Assembly (NCBI RefSeq): GCF_004364345.1
Contig: NZ_SOCA01000002.1
Location: 509,711-573,710 of the forward strand
Length of the DNA stretch: 64,000 bases
Source of the DNA: Prosthecobacter fusiformis
GTDB lineage: Bacteria; Verrucomicrobiota; Verrucomicrobiia; Verrucomicrobiales; Verrucomicrobiaceae
Direction of reading: 5' to 3'
Shown: positions 7,168-16,437 of the stretch, in pieces
Numbering within the stretch: position 1 is the first letter of the stretch
Layout: every line of letters starts with the position of its first letter
Program-made: the position numbers and the translations under genes
Notes under the pieces: model-generated
Database searches by the model: none
What the model was told of the DNA's origin: nothing
What the model saw: the letters and a program-made list of their open reading frames with translations, nothing else

Positions 7168-9521
7168 GGTTTGTACTTTTGTTTGTTTTTGGGCGTCGCT
7201 TGGGGTGATCCCTCGCCGTTAAGCAGGGGAAATTTGCAAGTTACTTTGACACCGCCTTTAGGCGGGCAGTTCACTGAAAAATCAGCATGAATGAGGGTGG
7301 CCCGGTAGTTCATGACTCTAAGGCCGATGCCTTCGAAGCCGGGTTGGCAATCAAAGGCACGACCGTCATTGAAAACTTCCAGCACTGCATGGCCGGTATC
7401 CTCTTGCTGAAGGTTGATAAGAATTTTCTGCGGGTTGCCATGACGAATGGCATTATTGATCGCCTCTTGGGCGATGCGAAAGAGATGGGTGCTTTGTGTT
7501 GGGTCGTCGATCTTGACGGACAAGCCGGATACGAACTCGCATTCCCGGCGAAATTGAGTCACCACCGTATCCGCCAGCAAGTGGAGTGATGCCGCCAGAT
7601 CCCGGTGCTGGATAGCTGCCGGGGACATATTGCGGGAAAGCTGCCGCACCTGCTGGATAGCCTGCTGCACCAGTTCATGGATGCGTCGGGCCTCCGTCTG
7701 CTCCGTCGTTTCTTTGAGGCGCATTTGCAGCATCTCCACCAGGGAGCCGATGCCCGTCAGCAACTGGCCCACCCCATCATGCAGATCATGGCCGATACGG
7801 GCCTGCTCCTGCTCGATCGCTTCCATCAGGTGGTGCTGGAGCCGCTGCTGCTCGGTTATATCGATGGCGGTGATGATAAAACCTTCGATCTGCTGATCCG
7901 CATTACGTGTGGTGGTGTTGTGGACCTGGATGATGCGCAGATCCCCCGACTTGGTGCGGCCACGGGAAATGGCGGTGACGCGGGGGGCACCTTCATGCAG
8001 TTTCTTCAGCCGTTCTTTGGCGCGCGGGATTTCTTCTGGATCCACGAGCCCGCTTTCCCAAACAGTTTTGCCCACAAGCTCTTTGGCGGAATAACCTGAA
8101 ATTTTTTCCACCGCCGGATTGACCTTCAGGATGCGGCCTTCGAGGTCAACCATGCCGATCATGGCGGCAGATTCCCGGACCAGTGTGTCATTGAGTTGAG
8201 ACTGTCTTTTCAGTTCTTGCTCCGCCTGCCTGCGGGCGCTGATGTCTGTGAAAATGATGATGCCCTGGCCACTCTCGTGCACCGTGTCTGGAAGGAAGGT
8301 GACGGCGGCATGAACGTAGAGATTCTTACCCTCCCGCCTCTTCAGTGTGATCTCGATGTCCTTTTGCGGTTTGCCCTGGGGCTCGACAATTTGTTTCCAA
8401 AAGTCATCGGCAGGACGGTTCACCGAGTCCAGCAGGTCCGGGATGCGCATTTGGACAAGCTGCTTGTCCGTATAGCCCAACATCCGCCTGAGCGCGGAAT
8501 TCACCTTGGTAATTTGAAGGTGGGTATCGAAGACAGCGACGCCGGATGGGTTGTTTTCAAACAGCCCCCGGTAGTAGGCGGCCTGCCTGCGGGTGTATTC
8601 TTCTGCGGCCAGTTGCTCCCGGATGTCACGGGTGGTGATGAGCACCCTTTCACCCGGCAGACGCCGGAGGACGATCTCCACTTTTTGCCGTCCTCCATCC
8701 TTTAGGATATGGGAACCCCGTAATGTGACTTTCTGGCAGGGCTTGGGCAGAGAAAATTCCTTTTTTCGGCCAGTCTCCGTGCTGATCACATGAAGAATGG
8801 AGCGTCCATGCAATTCGGCCTGGGTATAGCCTAGAGCATCCAGGGCTCCCTGGTTGGCGAAGAGAATGTGCCAGTCCTCATCCACAAGAAAAATGCCATC
8901 CACCCACTCCTCCACTAGGGTGCGGCACAGAGCATTTAAAGAGGCCTCATTGCGCAGCGCCTGTGTGGAAAGCGCCAGGGAAGTGATGACTTGCACCAGG
9001 CCGATAGAGCGGATCATAGCTCCACTGGCATCTCTTTCCAATGCCCGCCAATCATGCTGGATCCACTCCCAGCGCCCATCCTTGCAGGCCACCCGCATTT
9101 GGACAGAAACACTGTCCGTTTGCCCACTCAGAAGGGATTCTCGTCCGGCCCTTACCCGCTCAAGATCATCTGGATGGACGACCGTATCCCATCCTTCAGG
9201 CATGGATGAAATCTCCTCAGGCGTATATCCATACAGTCCTGCGAGCGCAATTCCGTTGGCTGTCAGCCGCTGCTTTTTGATGTCGTAAATATACGCCACC
9301 CGCTTTTCAATGCCGTCAATCCACGCATTACTCAGTGGTTCCGTCTCCGGTGTGGTATTGCGATAAGACCTTACATCATAAGGGGAGCGCCGTTCGAGAC
9401 GGTGTACCAAGGTCTGATCATCCGTCTGGTCTCCCTCATCCCTGCTTCTACCCGCAGACATGTTCTCCAGGCGATCATGAGGATCTTGAAGAATATGTGT
9501 TTGTTGGGGCCAGGGCTTCAC
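7164..9521 (-). CDS. Cytoplasmic multi-PAS sensor histidine kinase (HisKA_3 type)
   Basis: 785 residues from the GTG at 9521. An ATG at 9461, preceded by GGAGAAC, is an equally plausible start and removes 20 residues. Four PAS/PAC modules can be followed: about 75-185 (GLYGYTPEEISSMPEGWDTVVHP), 195-305 (ALDALGYTQAELHG), 320-435 (LRRMLGYTDKQLV) and 445-560 (VEKISGYSAKELVGKTV). Then come a HisKA_3 dimerisation domain with phospho-His in IGHDLHDGVGQ and a HATPase domain ending FEGIGLRVMNYRA. There are no membrane segments, so it should sense an internal signal (redox, oxygen or a ligand). It is coupled to the NarL-type regulator downstream. Confidence 0.9.
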   Translation of the reverse strand: MKPWPQQTHILQDPHDRLENMSAGRSRDEGDQTDDQTLVHRLERRSPYDVRSYRNTTPETEPLSNAWIDGIEKRVAYIYDIKKQRLTANGIALAGLYGYTPEEISSMPEGWDTVVHPDDLERVRAGRESLLSGQTDSVSVQMRVACKDGRWEWIQHDWRALERDASGAMIRSIGLVQVITSLALSTQALRNEASLNALCRTLVEEWVDGIFLVDEDWHILFANQGALDALGYTQAELHGRSILHVISTETGRKKEFSLPKPCQKVTLRGSHILKDGGRQKVEIVLRRLPGERVLITTRDIREQLAAEEYTRRQAAYYRGLFENNPSGVAVFDTHLQITKVNSALRRMLGYTDKQLVQMRIPDLLDSVNRPADDFWKQIVEPQGKPQKDIEITLKRREGKNLYVHAAVTFLPDTVHESGQGIIIFTDISARRQAEQELKRQSQLNDTLVRESAAMIGMVDLEGRILKVNPAVEKISGYSAKELVGKTVWESGLVDPEEIPRAKERLKKLHEGAPRVTAISRGRTKSGDLRIIQVHNTTTRNADQQIEGFIITAIDITEQQRLQHHLMEAIEQEQARIGHDLHDGVGQLLTGIGSLVEMLQMRLKETTEQTEARRIHELVQQAIQQVRQLSRNMSPAAIQHRDLAASLHLLADTVVTQFRRECEFVSGLSVKIDDPTQSTHLFRIAQEAINNAIRHGNPQKILINLQQEDTGHAVLEVFNDGRAFDCQPGFEGIGLRVMNYRATLIHADFSVNCPPKGGVKVTCKFPLLNGEGSPQATPKNKQKYKP

Positions 9522-9725
9522 TTTTTCAGTAAGAAATATCTGTGTTTTTTAATTCAAAATGACAGCCTTAGGAAAGCTTATCTTGGGTTAGGTGCAATTC
9601 TTTTTTCTAAATACGCATGAAGGGGCGCTAGGATGACTTCTTTATTTCAAATGCATAAATGACCCGCTTACCTATTGGCACGGGCATCTTTGATCCAAGC
9701 ACCCGAAGCAGTACGCATCTGGAAA

Positions 9726-10118
9726 TTACTCACCTGCGTCCCGGCGCTTCAATGAGATGCGGTGGATGCCTTTCCTGAGGACAGGGACCTGGAAGTTGAC
9801 AATGAGACCTGTCTTTAATCCACTGAGCTTTAACCAAGTTTCCATACTGCGGCGGTCATGATCCGTAACGGAATCACAAGCCAACACTCTGACCACCAAA
9901 GCCTTTTCGATAACAAAATCCATGGTGGCTGCCGCAGTGATCTGATGGCCACGGTAGTTAAAGTTCAGCGGCTGGGCACGCATATATGGGATTTCCATCT
10001 CCCGCAGTTCAATGGCGAGGCACTCCTCGTAAGCGTCTCGTGTGAGGCCTGTGCCCAGCGTCTCATGCACCTGAAGGCAGGCGCGGATCACGATGTGTGG
10101 CAGGTCCTGAGCATCCAT
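9726..10118 (-). CDS. GxxExxY family protein
   Basis: About 130 residues from the ATG at 10118 (MDAQDLPHIVIRACLQVHETLG). The GxxExxY family (PF13366) is a small PD-(D/E)XK-like family of unknown biological role, common in Bacteroidota and Verrucomicrobiota. Visible here are the name-giving segment GTGLTRDAYEECLAIEL, with Asp in place of the usual Glu, the strand NFNYRGHQITAAATMDFVIEKALVV and the C-terminal LKLSGLKTGLIVNFQVPVLRKGIHRI. The frame continues upstream to 10235, but those residues do not look like the family. The gene stands alone between a kinase promoter region and the TPR protease. It may be a nuclease-fold protein with a degenerate active site. Confidence 0.85.
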   Translation of the reverse strand: MDAQDLPHIVIRACLQVHETLGTGLTRDAYEECLAIELREMEIPYMRAQPLNFNYRGHQITAAATMDFVIEKALVVRVLACDSVTDHDRRSMETWLKLSGLKTGLIVNFQVPVLRKGIHRISLKRRDAGE

Positions 10119-10256
10119 GATGAGGTAAGTAGCGGCGAACAATGAACGCAGGAAGGAGAAACAGGCGCCTCGCTTCCAGCGTGATGCAGGAATGAACGGA
10201 TGGAAGGTCCGTAATGCAATGACGGAACGCAGCAATCCTCACGGGGTAGGGGCCGC

Positions 10257-12806
10257 TCAGTCCCAATTTCGCAACATTTCGTGCCCTTCGCGGAAGCGAG
10301 GGGCCAGCGCTAGTGAGTCGAGGAGGTGCCTTTTTGCCTGCGCGGCATCCGTTTTCTGAAGGAGGTGGGCCAGGCGATAATGAGTCTGAGAGGCGGTGGC
10401 GGGATCCAACTGAAGGACACAGCGATAGGCTCTAATGGCTTCTTCCGGCTGGTTCGTGGCTTCAGCAGATACCGCCAGGGCATATTGTGGACTGCGCAGA
10501 AAAGGGTTCAAAGCAATAGCTCGCCGTGCGTTCGCCTGTAGGGATGCCCAGTCCTGCTGGGCCAGATCTGCCTCTATGAGACGCAGGAAAATGGGCATGG
10601 CTCCGGTTTCGTGTTCGGCCATGTAGCGAAGGTTTTGCAGTTCCTCCTCCTCACGTTTGAGCTTCTGTAATGCGTCGGCTTTAAGCTGATAACCGCCTCC
10701 TGCACTGGTATCCTCCGGCAGCACTTGAATGAGCTGGTCCGCAGTTTTCAGCACTTCTTCCCACTTCTCTTGCTGCACCATGGCCTCCGCATAGCGGCGG
10801 ATGGCCCAAAGGTTTTTCGGGTTTTGCTTTTTGAAACTGGTCAGAGATTCCAGGTCGAGGACCTTCACTTCGTCTGGCTCCGGTTTTTTCCAATCAGCCA
10901 ATGCGCCATACTGTTTCCGGGCCATGTCTTTGAGCTTCTTATTAAAGTCCTTTTCCAGATGGTCCATGGATTCCGTGTTGTCAGCAATGGCGTCATTGAT
11001 GCGTTTGCCAGCAGCGAGGTCTTTGAGAATATTTTGAATCGCTTCGGGGCCGAAACGATCCAGCAGGTAAGCGACGACCTGACTGGACTGGTAATAGGCG
11101 AAGAGCAGATGATCTTCATCTTCAGCGTTGAGGAAGGCACTGCTGAGCTGGCTCACCGGAGTGGTCGCCTCATCTTCCAAGATCATTTCGCGAAAAGTCG
11201 CATCCATTTTCATGCCCCAGGCCGGATTGCGCAGGCTTTCTTCATGGACACTGATGCCTTCACTGAGCCAGCGGGGCATCTTATTCTGGGTGATGGTGAG
11301 TGTGACGACATGGCAGAACTCATGCCAGAGGGTGGACTCCCAGTTGTTACGTCCATGGGCGAGACTGCCCGGACTGTTCATCGTGATGACGGTGCCAAAG
11401 CATACCCCTAAAAGGCCCTGGCCCCCTAGGCTGCCAAAGGTGCGGATGGCGAAATCCTGCTGGGCACCGAAGAACTCCACCATGACGGGGCGCTTCAACT
11501 CCAGGCCATATTTGGGACAAAGCACGGCTTTGGCTTCACGCAGCAGGGCCAGCGCGCTTTCACCATAGATGGGCCAGTCGCGCTTCGGCATCTTCAAAAT
11601 GAAGTCGTCATAGCTCTTGGTCACATAGCCATTCATCTCCTTTTCTAGCAGACCGATGTTGTGCGCCTGAATGTTGTATCCGTCCTGGTCGCGGATCTCT
11701 GCGGCCAGTTTCCAGGCTTCCTCTTCATCACCCAGGCGTAAAAGATCATGACAGAGCTGAACCTTCGCGGGCAGATAGCCGGGGGCAAATTTGAGAGCTT
11801 GCCGTTGATGAGCCGCCCCTTCAGCAAAGCGGTAAGAACGTGAAATGACTCTGCCCAGGATATGGTCCACTTCAGGGTTTTGTGGCCAGCGTTCCAGGCC
11901 TTTTTTCCGCGCTGCGGAGATCTTTTCAGGACTTGCCGCGCTAAGCTGTGCGACGGCCGCTCGGAGTGCCCAGGCCTCCGGGCTATTCTCCTGGACCTCG
12001 ATTACCTTTTGGATGGCGGCTTCGGCTTCCAGAAATTTTTCTGAGCCAATCATCACTTCGGCCTTCATCAGGTGTGCCTCAGCCTGCGCGGGATTTAATT
12101 CTAATGCCCGTACGATGTTTTCTAATTGCTTCTCACGGTCACCATTGGCAAAGGCGCGGGCGAGGCCCGTGCGTAAAGCGGCGGTTTCACCATGGGCTTT
12201 CAGGCCTGCACGGAAAACATCCGCAGCCCGAGCGGCATCGTCTTTTTGCAGAGCCAGGTAACCCTCAGCCAAATAGGCGGCTTCCAGTTTGGGATCTTTC
12301 TTTTGAGCGGGGAGGAAGTACTGGGCGATGACTTTTTTGGCATCGGCGCCTAAAGCCAGTGCCGCCTGTCCCAGGGAAACCCATTCCTGGGCAGTGCGGT
12401 CATTAGCAGGTTTGCTTTTCGCCGCTTCATTGACCGCAGACAATGCCTGATCCGCGATGTCCTGACGACCCAAGCGGCGGGCGTTTTCATGCTGAAGCAT
12501 GAGCAGTTCCAGATTGCCGGGGTAGGTCTTCACCGCCAGCTCCACCTCATCGCGGGCAGTTTCTTCCTGGCCCTGTAGCATCAAGGCACGAACGCGCATG
12601 AGCCGCCACTCGGGTGCTTTCATCCCGCGCTGGATCGCTGCCTCGCAGATGCGTCCGCACAGCTCGTACTCGCCTTTGGCCAAAAGCCGTCCGACGGGGG
12701 CCAGATTGCTGTCCTCATACAAGCGGTCCAGGTCCAGCTCTTGCGCCTTTCCGGAAAGCGAAAGCATCAAGCAGATGACGATCTGGAGGAGGGTTCGGCA
12801 ACGCAT
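10257..12806 (-). CDS. Secreted TPR protein with gluzincin-type metalloprotease domain (peptidase MA-like)
   Basis: About 849 residues from the ATG at 12806, with a signal peptide (MRCRTLLQIVICLMLSLSGKAQ). Residues about 25-370 are TPR-like helical repeats (for example AEAHLMKAEVMIGSEKFLEAEAAI). A protease-like domain follows, with HEFCH at about 495-499, a helix, then PRWLSEGISVHEE supplying the downstream Glu: the HExxH...E arrangement of peptidase MA-like proteins. More TPRs fill residues about 650-850. It probably acts in the periplasm. It is the last gene of a minus-strand run from 17706, 75 bases after a CNNM-type gene. The substrate is unknown. Confidence 0.82.
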   Translation of the reverse strand: MRCRTLLQIVICLMLSLSGKAQELDLDRLYEDSNLAPVGRLLAKGEYELCGRICEAAIQRGMKAPEWRLMRVRALMLQGQEETARDEVELAVKTYPGNLELLMLQHENARRLGRQDIADQALSAVNEAAKSKPANDRTAQEWVSLGQAALALGADAKKVIAQYFLPAQKKDPKLEAAYLAEGYLALQKDDAARAADVFRAGLKAHGETAALRTGLARAFANGDREKQLENIVRALELNPAQAEAHLMKAEVMIGSEKFLEAEAAIQKVIEVQENSPEAWALRAAVAQLSAASPEKISAARKKGLERWPQNPEVDHILGRVISRSYRFAEGAAHQRQALKFAPGYLPAKVQLCHDLLRLGDEEEAWKLAAEIRDQDGYNIQAHNIGLLEKEMNGYVTKSYDDFILKMPKRDWPIYGESALALLREAKAVLCPKYGLELKRPVMVEFFGAQQDFAIRTFGSLGGQGLLGVCFGTVITMNSPGSLAHGRNNWESTLWHEFCHVVTLTITQNKMPRWLSEGISVHEESLRNPAWGMKMDATFREMILEDEATTPVSQLSSAFLNAEDEDHLLFAYYQSSQVVAYLLDRFGPEAIQNILKDLAAGKRINDAIADNTESMDHLEKDFNKKLKDMARKQYGALADWKKPEPDEVKVLDLESLTSFKKQNPKNLWAIRRYAEAMVQQEKWEEVLKTADQLIQVLPEDTSAGGGYQLKADALQKLKREEEELQNLRYMAEHETGAMPIFLRLIEADLAQQDWASLQANARRAIALNPFLRSPQYALAVSAEATNQPEEAIRAYRCVLQLDPATASQTHYRLAHLLQKTDAAQAKRHLLDSLALAPRFREGHEMLRNWD

Positions 12807-12881
12807 AGCAAGTGAGCACAGCACATAACGTGCGAGGGCCTTGGAATCCTGCTGAAATACTGCCGGATCTATTTCGAAGCT

Positions 12882-13817
12882 TTAGCTGCGGGTGCCCATC
12901 AGGTGGTCCAATAAATCTTCTTCACTGGCCAACCCAACAGGCTCATTTTTATCATCCAAAACGAGAACCAGAGTGCGTGCCCGCTTTCTCATCCGCTGCA
13001 AGGTCAGCAAGGCACTGTCCTGCGCATGCACCGCATCCAGGGTGCGCATGTGGTGCCGCACAAGCCGATCCGGCGGGCAATGAGCGGGAAGGGTGGCCAG
13101 ATCCAGGACGCCAACAAACTGGCCTTGCTCCCCCAGCACCGGCAGGGTGGTGACGGCATGCTCCCGCGCCATGATGAGGGCGGTTTTCAGCGGCAGCTCA
13201 CCTGATAGGGCAATGCTACGGGTCAGCGGACGCATAACGGCGGCCGTGCGGAGCTTGCGGTAGTCTAGGCTGCGCTGGATGAGACGTGCGGCACCGGGGC
13301 TAAGCTGGCCCTGTTTGCTCAGCACCTCGGCCTGGTGGCGCAGATCATCGCGGCCCAAGGAATGGTCTGGGATGCTCGCTGCCTCCGCCCGGGGATCTGC
13401 CAGGGCGCGAAAAAGGGGGCGCACCAAGCCCACCAAAAGCACCAGGGGTGTCAGGGTGCGGAGGCTTCGAAAGGGGTAACGGCGGAAAATCTTTTTCGGC
13501 AGGACCTCCAGGCCGATGAGGAAAATGGGCAGCGCGATGATGAAGGCGATGAAATACCCCCATGGGCCGCTGATGCGTACCAGCTTCCAGGCAATGATGA
13601 GAAACGCCGCCAGATTGGTGATGTGATTGGTCACCGTGATGGCTCCCAGTAGGGCATCGCGATCCTCCACCAAAGGCAGCAGACGGATAGCGCGTTTATC
13701 ACCCGCACCGGCAGCATGGCGCACCCGCACGCGGCTGACGGCGATGATGGCGCTTTCCAGACCGGAGAGAGCGAATGAAAGGCCCAGGGCAATGATCAGC
13801 AGAAATACCCAGGTCAC
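12882..13817 (-). CDS. CNNM/CorC-like membrane protein (DUF21 plus CBS pair), short form
   Basis: 311 residues. The N-terminal DUF21 domain (about 1-150) has four membrane segments (VFLLIIALGLSFALSGLESAII and others). Two CBS domains follow (about 185-305), with MRPLTRSIALSGELPLKTAL and VHAQDSALLTLQRMRKRARTLVLVLDD. The C-terminal CorC/HlyC domain of full-length relatives is missing. The family is implicated in Mg2+/Co2+ transport or efflux and is often annotated as haemolysin-like. The start overlaps the stop of the longer paralogue by 4 bases, so the two are probably translated together and may form a heterodimer, as DUF21 proteins are dimeric. Confidence 0.85.
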   Translation of the reverse strand: MTWVFLLIIALGLSFALSGLESAIIAVSRVRVRHAAGAGDKRAIRLLPLVEDRDALLGAITVTNHITNLAAFLIIAWKLVRISGPWGYFIAFIIALPIFLIGLEVLPKKIFRRYPFRSLRTLTPLVLLVGLVRPLFRALADPRAEAASIPDHSLGRDDLRHQAEVLSKQGQLSPGAARLIQRSLDYRKLRTAAVMRPLTRSIALSGELPLKTALIMAREHAVTTLPVLGEQGQFVGVLDLATLPAHCPPDRLVRHHMRTLDAVHAQDSALLTLQRMRKRARTLVLVLDDKNEPVGLASEEDLLDHLMGTRS

Positions 13818-15103
13818 TGGCGGTCAATGTCCTCAGTAAAGGGTTTTTTCAGGCGCAGCTCCACCTGCTGCACGCGGGCGCGGACCACTCGGCGGACTTT
13901 GAGGTCGGCATCATCCAGGTGGACTCTTTCTCCCGCTTTTGGCAGATGACCCAAGATATTAAACACAAGACCACCAATCGTATCCAGCCCGTCTGTATCG
14001 GGAAAGGAGATGTGAAGCGCGGCAGCGACATCATCAATGCGGGTGCCGCCTTCCAGCAAATAGCGCCCATTGCCCAGATCTCGAATTTCAGCTCCCTCGC
14101 CCTGCCATGGCGCAGCTTCATACAGCAGCCAATCGGCGATCTCATCTTGGCTCACCATGCCTTCCAGCCCGCCATACTCATCGACGATGAGCACTGGCTG
14201 AGTGGTGTTTTTGAGATAGGCATCCAGCGCATCCAGAACAGGCATCGTCTCCGGCACGAAGGTCGCAGGACGCAGCAGATTGGCCCATGCCGGACGGCCA
14301 GCCAGCCTCCAGGCGAGGGTATCAATGACACCTTCCACCACATCCGGTGTCTCGCCATACACCACGACGTAACGCTCGGCTGATTGCTCCAGCGTAGCCG
14401 TGGTCTTCTCCGGTTTGTCGAAGGCGCTCATGAGCGTCAGATCCACCCTCGGCACCATGCAGTCACGCACCGTTAGGCCTTCGATCTCCAGTGCCTCCCG
14501 GATCATCGCTGCCTCAGCTGCATCCAGGAGCCCTTGCTCCACGCGCATCTCCACCAGCGTCTCAAATTCATCCCGTGTGATGGGCTGGCGCATTTTGACT
14601 CTTTGCGGAATTAAGCGCCGGATGAGGACATCCGTGGAGCGGTCCGCAAGGGCGGCAATCGGATCCAGAATGCTACGCAGGGGATTGAGCAAGCGCAGAC
14701 TGCCGACCAGCACCGCCGTTGGCGAGCGGGCGGCGAGAAACTTGGGCATCATGTCACCAATAATCACCGTGCCCACAAACAGCAAAGTGGCTGCCAGCCA
14801 GGAGTTCCAACCCAGGGCCAGCATCGGGCCGGATACCAGATGCAAACCCAGCGCAGCAAGGGCGAGGTTTAGCGTAGCGGAGAGTAGCAGAGTGCGGTGC
14901 AACTGGGCGAAAGGATTCGCAGTAATCCTACGCAGCTTCCGTGCCACCCCCGCACGGGCTGAGCTCAGCTGACTGTCCAAATCACGCGCCATGTGGATGG
15001 CTGTCTCCGTGGCGGAAATAATCGCCAGCAGCAGCAGCAACGCCAAGTAAGAGAGGACGGGAAGGACAGGTAGCACGAGGAAAAATTGTCTGAACTTCAG
15101 CAC
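13814..15103 (-). CDS. CNNM/CorC-like membrane protein (DUF21, CBS pair, CorC_HlyC)
   Basis: 429 residues with the full family architecture: DUF21 membrane domain (about 10-190), a CBS pair (about 205-330; MVPRVDLTLMSAF, QPVLIVDEYGGLEGMVSQDEIADWLL) and a C-terminal CorC/HlyC domain (about 345-425; GGTRIDDVAAALHISFPDTDGLDTIGGLVFNILGHLPKAGERV). The family acts in divalent cation homeostasis. A second, shorter paralogue follows with a 4-base overlap, a recurring arrangement for these proteins. Upstream at 39 bases is an 89-residue unknown protein. Confidence 0.9.
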   Translation of the reverse strand: MLKFRQFFLVLPVLPVLSYLALLLLLAIISATETAIHMARDLDSQLSSARAGVARKLRRITANPFAQLHRTLLLSATLNLALAALGLHLVSGPMLALGWNSWLAATLLFVGTVIIGDMMPKFLAARSPTAVLVGSLRLLNPLRSILDPIAALADRSTDVLIRRLIPQRVKMRQPITRDEFETLVEMRVEQGLLDAAEAAMIREALEIEGLTVRDCMVPRVDLTLMSAFDKPEKTTATLEQSAERYVVVYGETPDVVEGVIDTLAWRLAGRPAWANLLRPATFVPETMPVLDALDAYLKNTTQPVLIVDEYGGLEGMVSQDEIADWLLYEAAPWQGEGAEIRDLGNGRYLLEGGTRIDDVAAALHISFPDTDGLDTIGGLVFNILGHLPKAGERVHLDDADLKVRRVVRARVQQVELRLKKPFTEDIDRQ

Positions 15104-15142
15104 CCAGGGTCAAGCACCAAAGGCTGGTTCAGGCAGGCTTGG

Positions 15143-15412
15143 CTAATAGGTAAAGAGATCCTTCATGGTCCATTCACGCTCAGGTGGCGTGCCGTGGATG
15201 GTCAGTGCCTTGTTGAGGGCAGTGGCCATGCGGCGCTGCATGTGTGTCGTCAGGCGGCGGCCTTTGCGTGCACGCTGTACGGCTTTATGGGTCATCGGCT
15301 CACTGCTGGCACTCACCAGGGCATGATTATCCAGACCGGCTTCGGTCATTAGCGAATCCAGCGGTTGCGGGCCCAGGTTGCGCTCGATCAGGTTTTCTTC
15401 GGTTTCAGTCAT
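15143..15412 (-). CDS. Small conserved-looking protein, possible DNA-binding
   Basis: 89 residues, family not recognised. It is charged throughout, with a central stretch (residues about 27-70: HALVSASSEPMTHKAVQRA, RKGRRLTTHMQRRMATALN) that reads like two or three helices with a basic turn, resembling a lambda-repressor-type helix-turn-helix. No membrane segment or signal. It sits 13 bases after the sugar-phosphate isomerase stop and 39 bases before the CNNM gene, all on the same strand, so it is very likely a real co-transcribed gene. DNA binding is only a suggestion. Confidence 0.7.
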   Translation of the reverse strand: MTETEENLIERNLGPQPLDSLMTEAGLDNHALVSASSEPMTHKAVQRARKGRRLTTHMQRRMATALNKALTIHGTPPEREWTMKDLFTY

Positions 15413-15425
15413 GAATTAAAATAGG

Positions 15426-16397
15426 TTAGACCAGTCTCAGGCGCGTCAGGTCCTGGGTGTCCACCAGTCCCACGGGGCGGCCTGCGCTGTCGATGACCAC
15501 GATGTCATCCACACGGTTGGTCTGTAGGGTGGAGAGTACTTCCGCCGCCAGTTTGTCCGCCTGAATGCTGACGGGGCGCGGTGTCATATATTGGGAGACG
15601 GGATGCGCGGAGATGGCGTGATCCTTTTGAAAAGCACGGACGAAATCCCCATGGGTAAACACACCCGCCAGGCCGCCGTCCTTCTCTTGCACAATGGCCG
15701 CACCACTGCGGGCGCGGGTCATCGCTTGCAGCGCTTCCTGCACCGTGGTCTGCGGGGAGATGATCGCCACCTGGTCTCCATGACGCATGACGTCAGCTAC
15801 ACGAGTTAGCAGCGCCCGGCCCAGGGAGCCTCCCGGATGCAAACGGGCAAAATCAGCCTGCTGAAAGCCGCGTGCCTCCAGCAGTACCATGGCCAGCGCA
15901 TCACACAGCACCAGCATCGTCGTCGTGCTGGCAGTGGGGGCTAAGTTGAGCGGACAGGCCTCCTTGGTCACGGCCACATCCAGCACACAATCCGCATGGC
16001 GAGCGAGTGTGGAAGTGGAGACTCCAGTAATGGCCACCAGGGGCAACGACAGGCGTTTGAGATGGGGCAGCAGATCCAGCAATTCCGTCGTTTCACCGCT
16101 GTAGCTCAGCAGGATGGCCAGGTCTCCTTCATCGATCACGCCCAGGTCACCATGCAGGGCATCCCCCACATCCAGGCATACCGTCGTGGCACCGGTGCTG
16201 TTCAGGGTCGCCGCCAGTTTGCGGCCGATGTTGCCACTTTTGCCCACGCCGCAGACGATGATCTTGCCCCGCTGTTCCAGGCACTTTTGCAGCATCTCAA
16301 TGCTGGTGGTAAAGGCGGCACCAATGCGCTGGTGCAGGCGCTCCAATTCCTCGATTTCAAGGCGGATGACGCGGCGTGCTAGTTCGGGAGGATTCAT
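15426..16397 (-). CDS. kdsD: KpsF/GutQ-family arabinose-5-phosphate isomerase
   Basis: 323 residues from the ATG at 16397; the longer frame would overlap the preceding cyclophilin gene. The enzyme converts ribulose-5-phosphate to arabinose-5-phosphate, the first step to Kdo of lipopolysaccharide. The SIS domain (about 30-170) has GKIIVCGVGKSGNIGRKLAATL, DVGDALHGDLG, LLSYSGETTELL and the family hallmark HPGGSLGR. Two CBS domains follow (about 200-320), ending VIDSAGRPVGLVDTQDLTRL. It is 40 bases after the cyclophilin gene. The family contains KdsD, KpsF and GutQ; KdsD is the default for a chromosomal housekeeping copy. Confidence 0.9.
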   Translation of the reverse strand: MNPPELARRVIRLEIEELERLHQRIGAAFTTSIEMLQKCLEQRGKIIVCGVGKSGNIGRKLAATLNSTGATTVCLDVGDALHGDLGVIDEGDLAILLSYSGETTELLDLLPHLKRLSLPLVAITGVSTSTLARHADCVLDVAVTKEACPLNLAPTASTTTMLVLCDALAMVLLEARGFQQADFARLHPGGSLGRALLTRVADVMRHGDQVAIISPQTTVQEALQAMTRARSGAAIVQEKDGGLAGVFTHGDFVRAFQKDHAISAHPVSQYMTPRPVSIQADKLAAEVLSTLQTNRVDDIVVIDSAGRPVGLVDTQDLTRLRLV

Positions 16398-16437
16398 GCG
16401 AGTGGCCACAGCCTGCGGGCAGGCGTGGCGGACCGGG

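Noticed and set aside
9522..9725. Possible small gene in the AT-rich gap upstream of the multi-PAS kinase
   Set aside because: Only short frames with no domain; the stretch fits a promoter region better.
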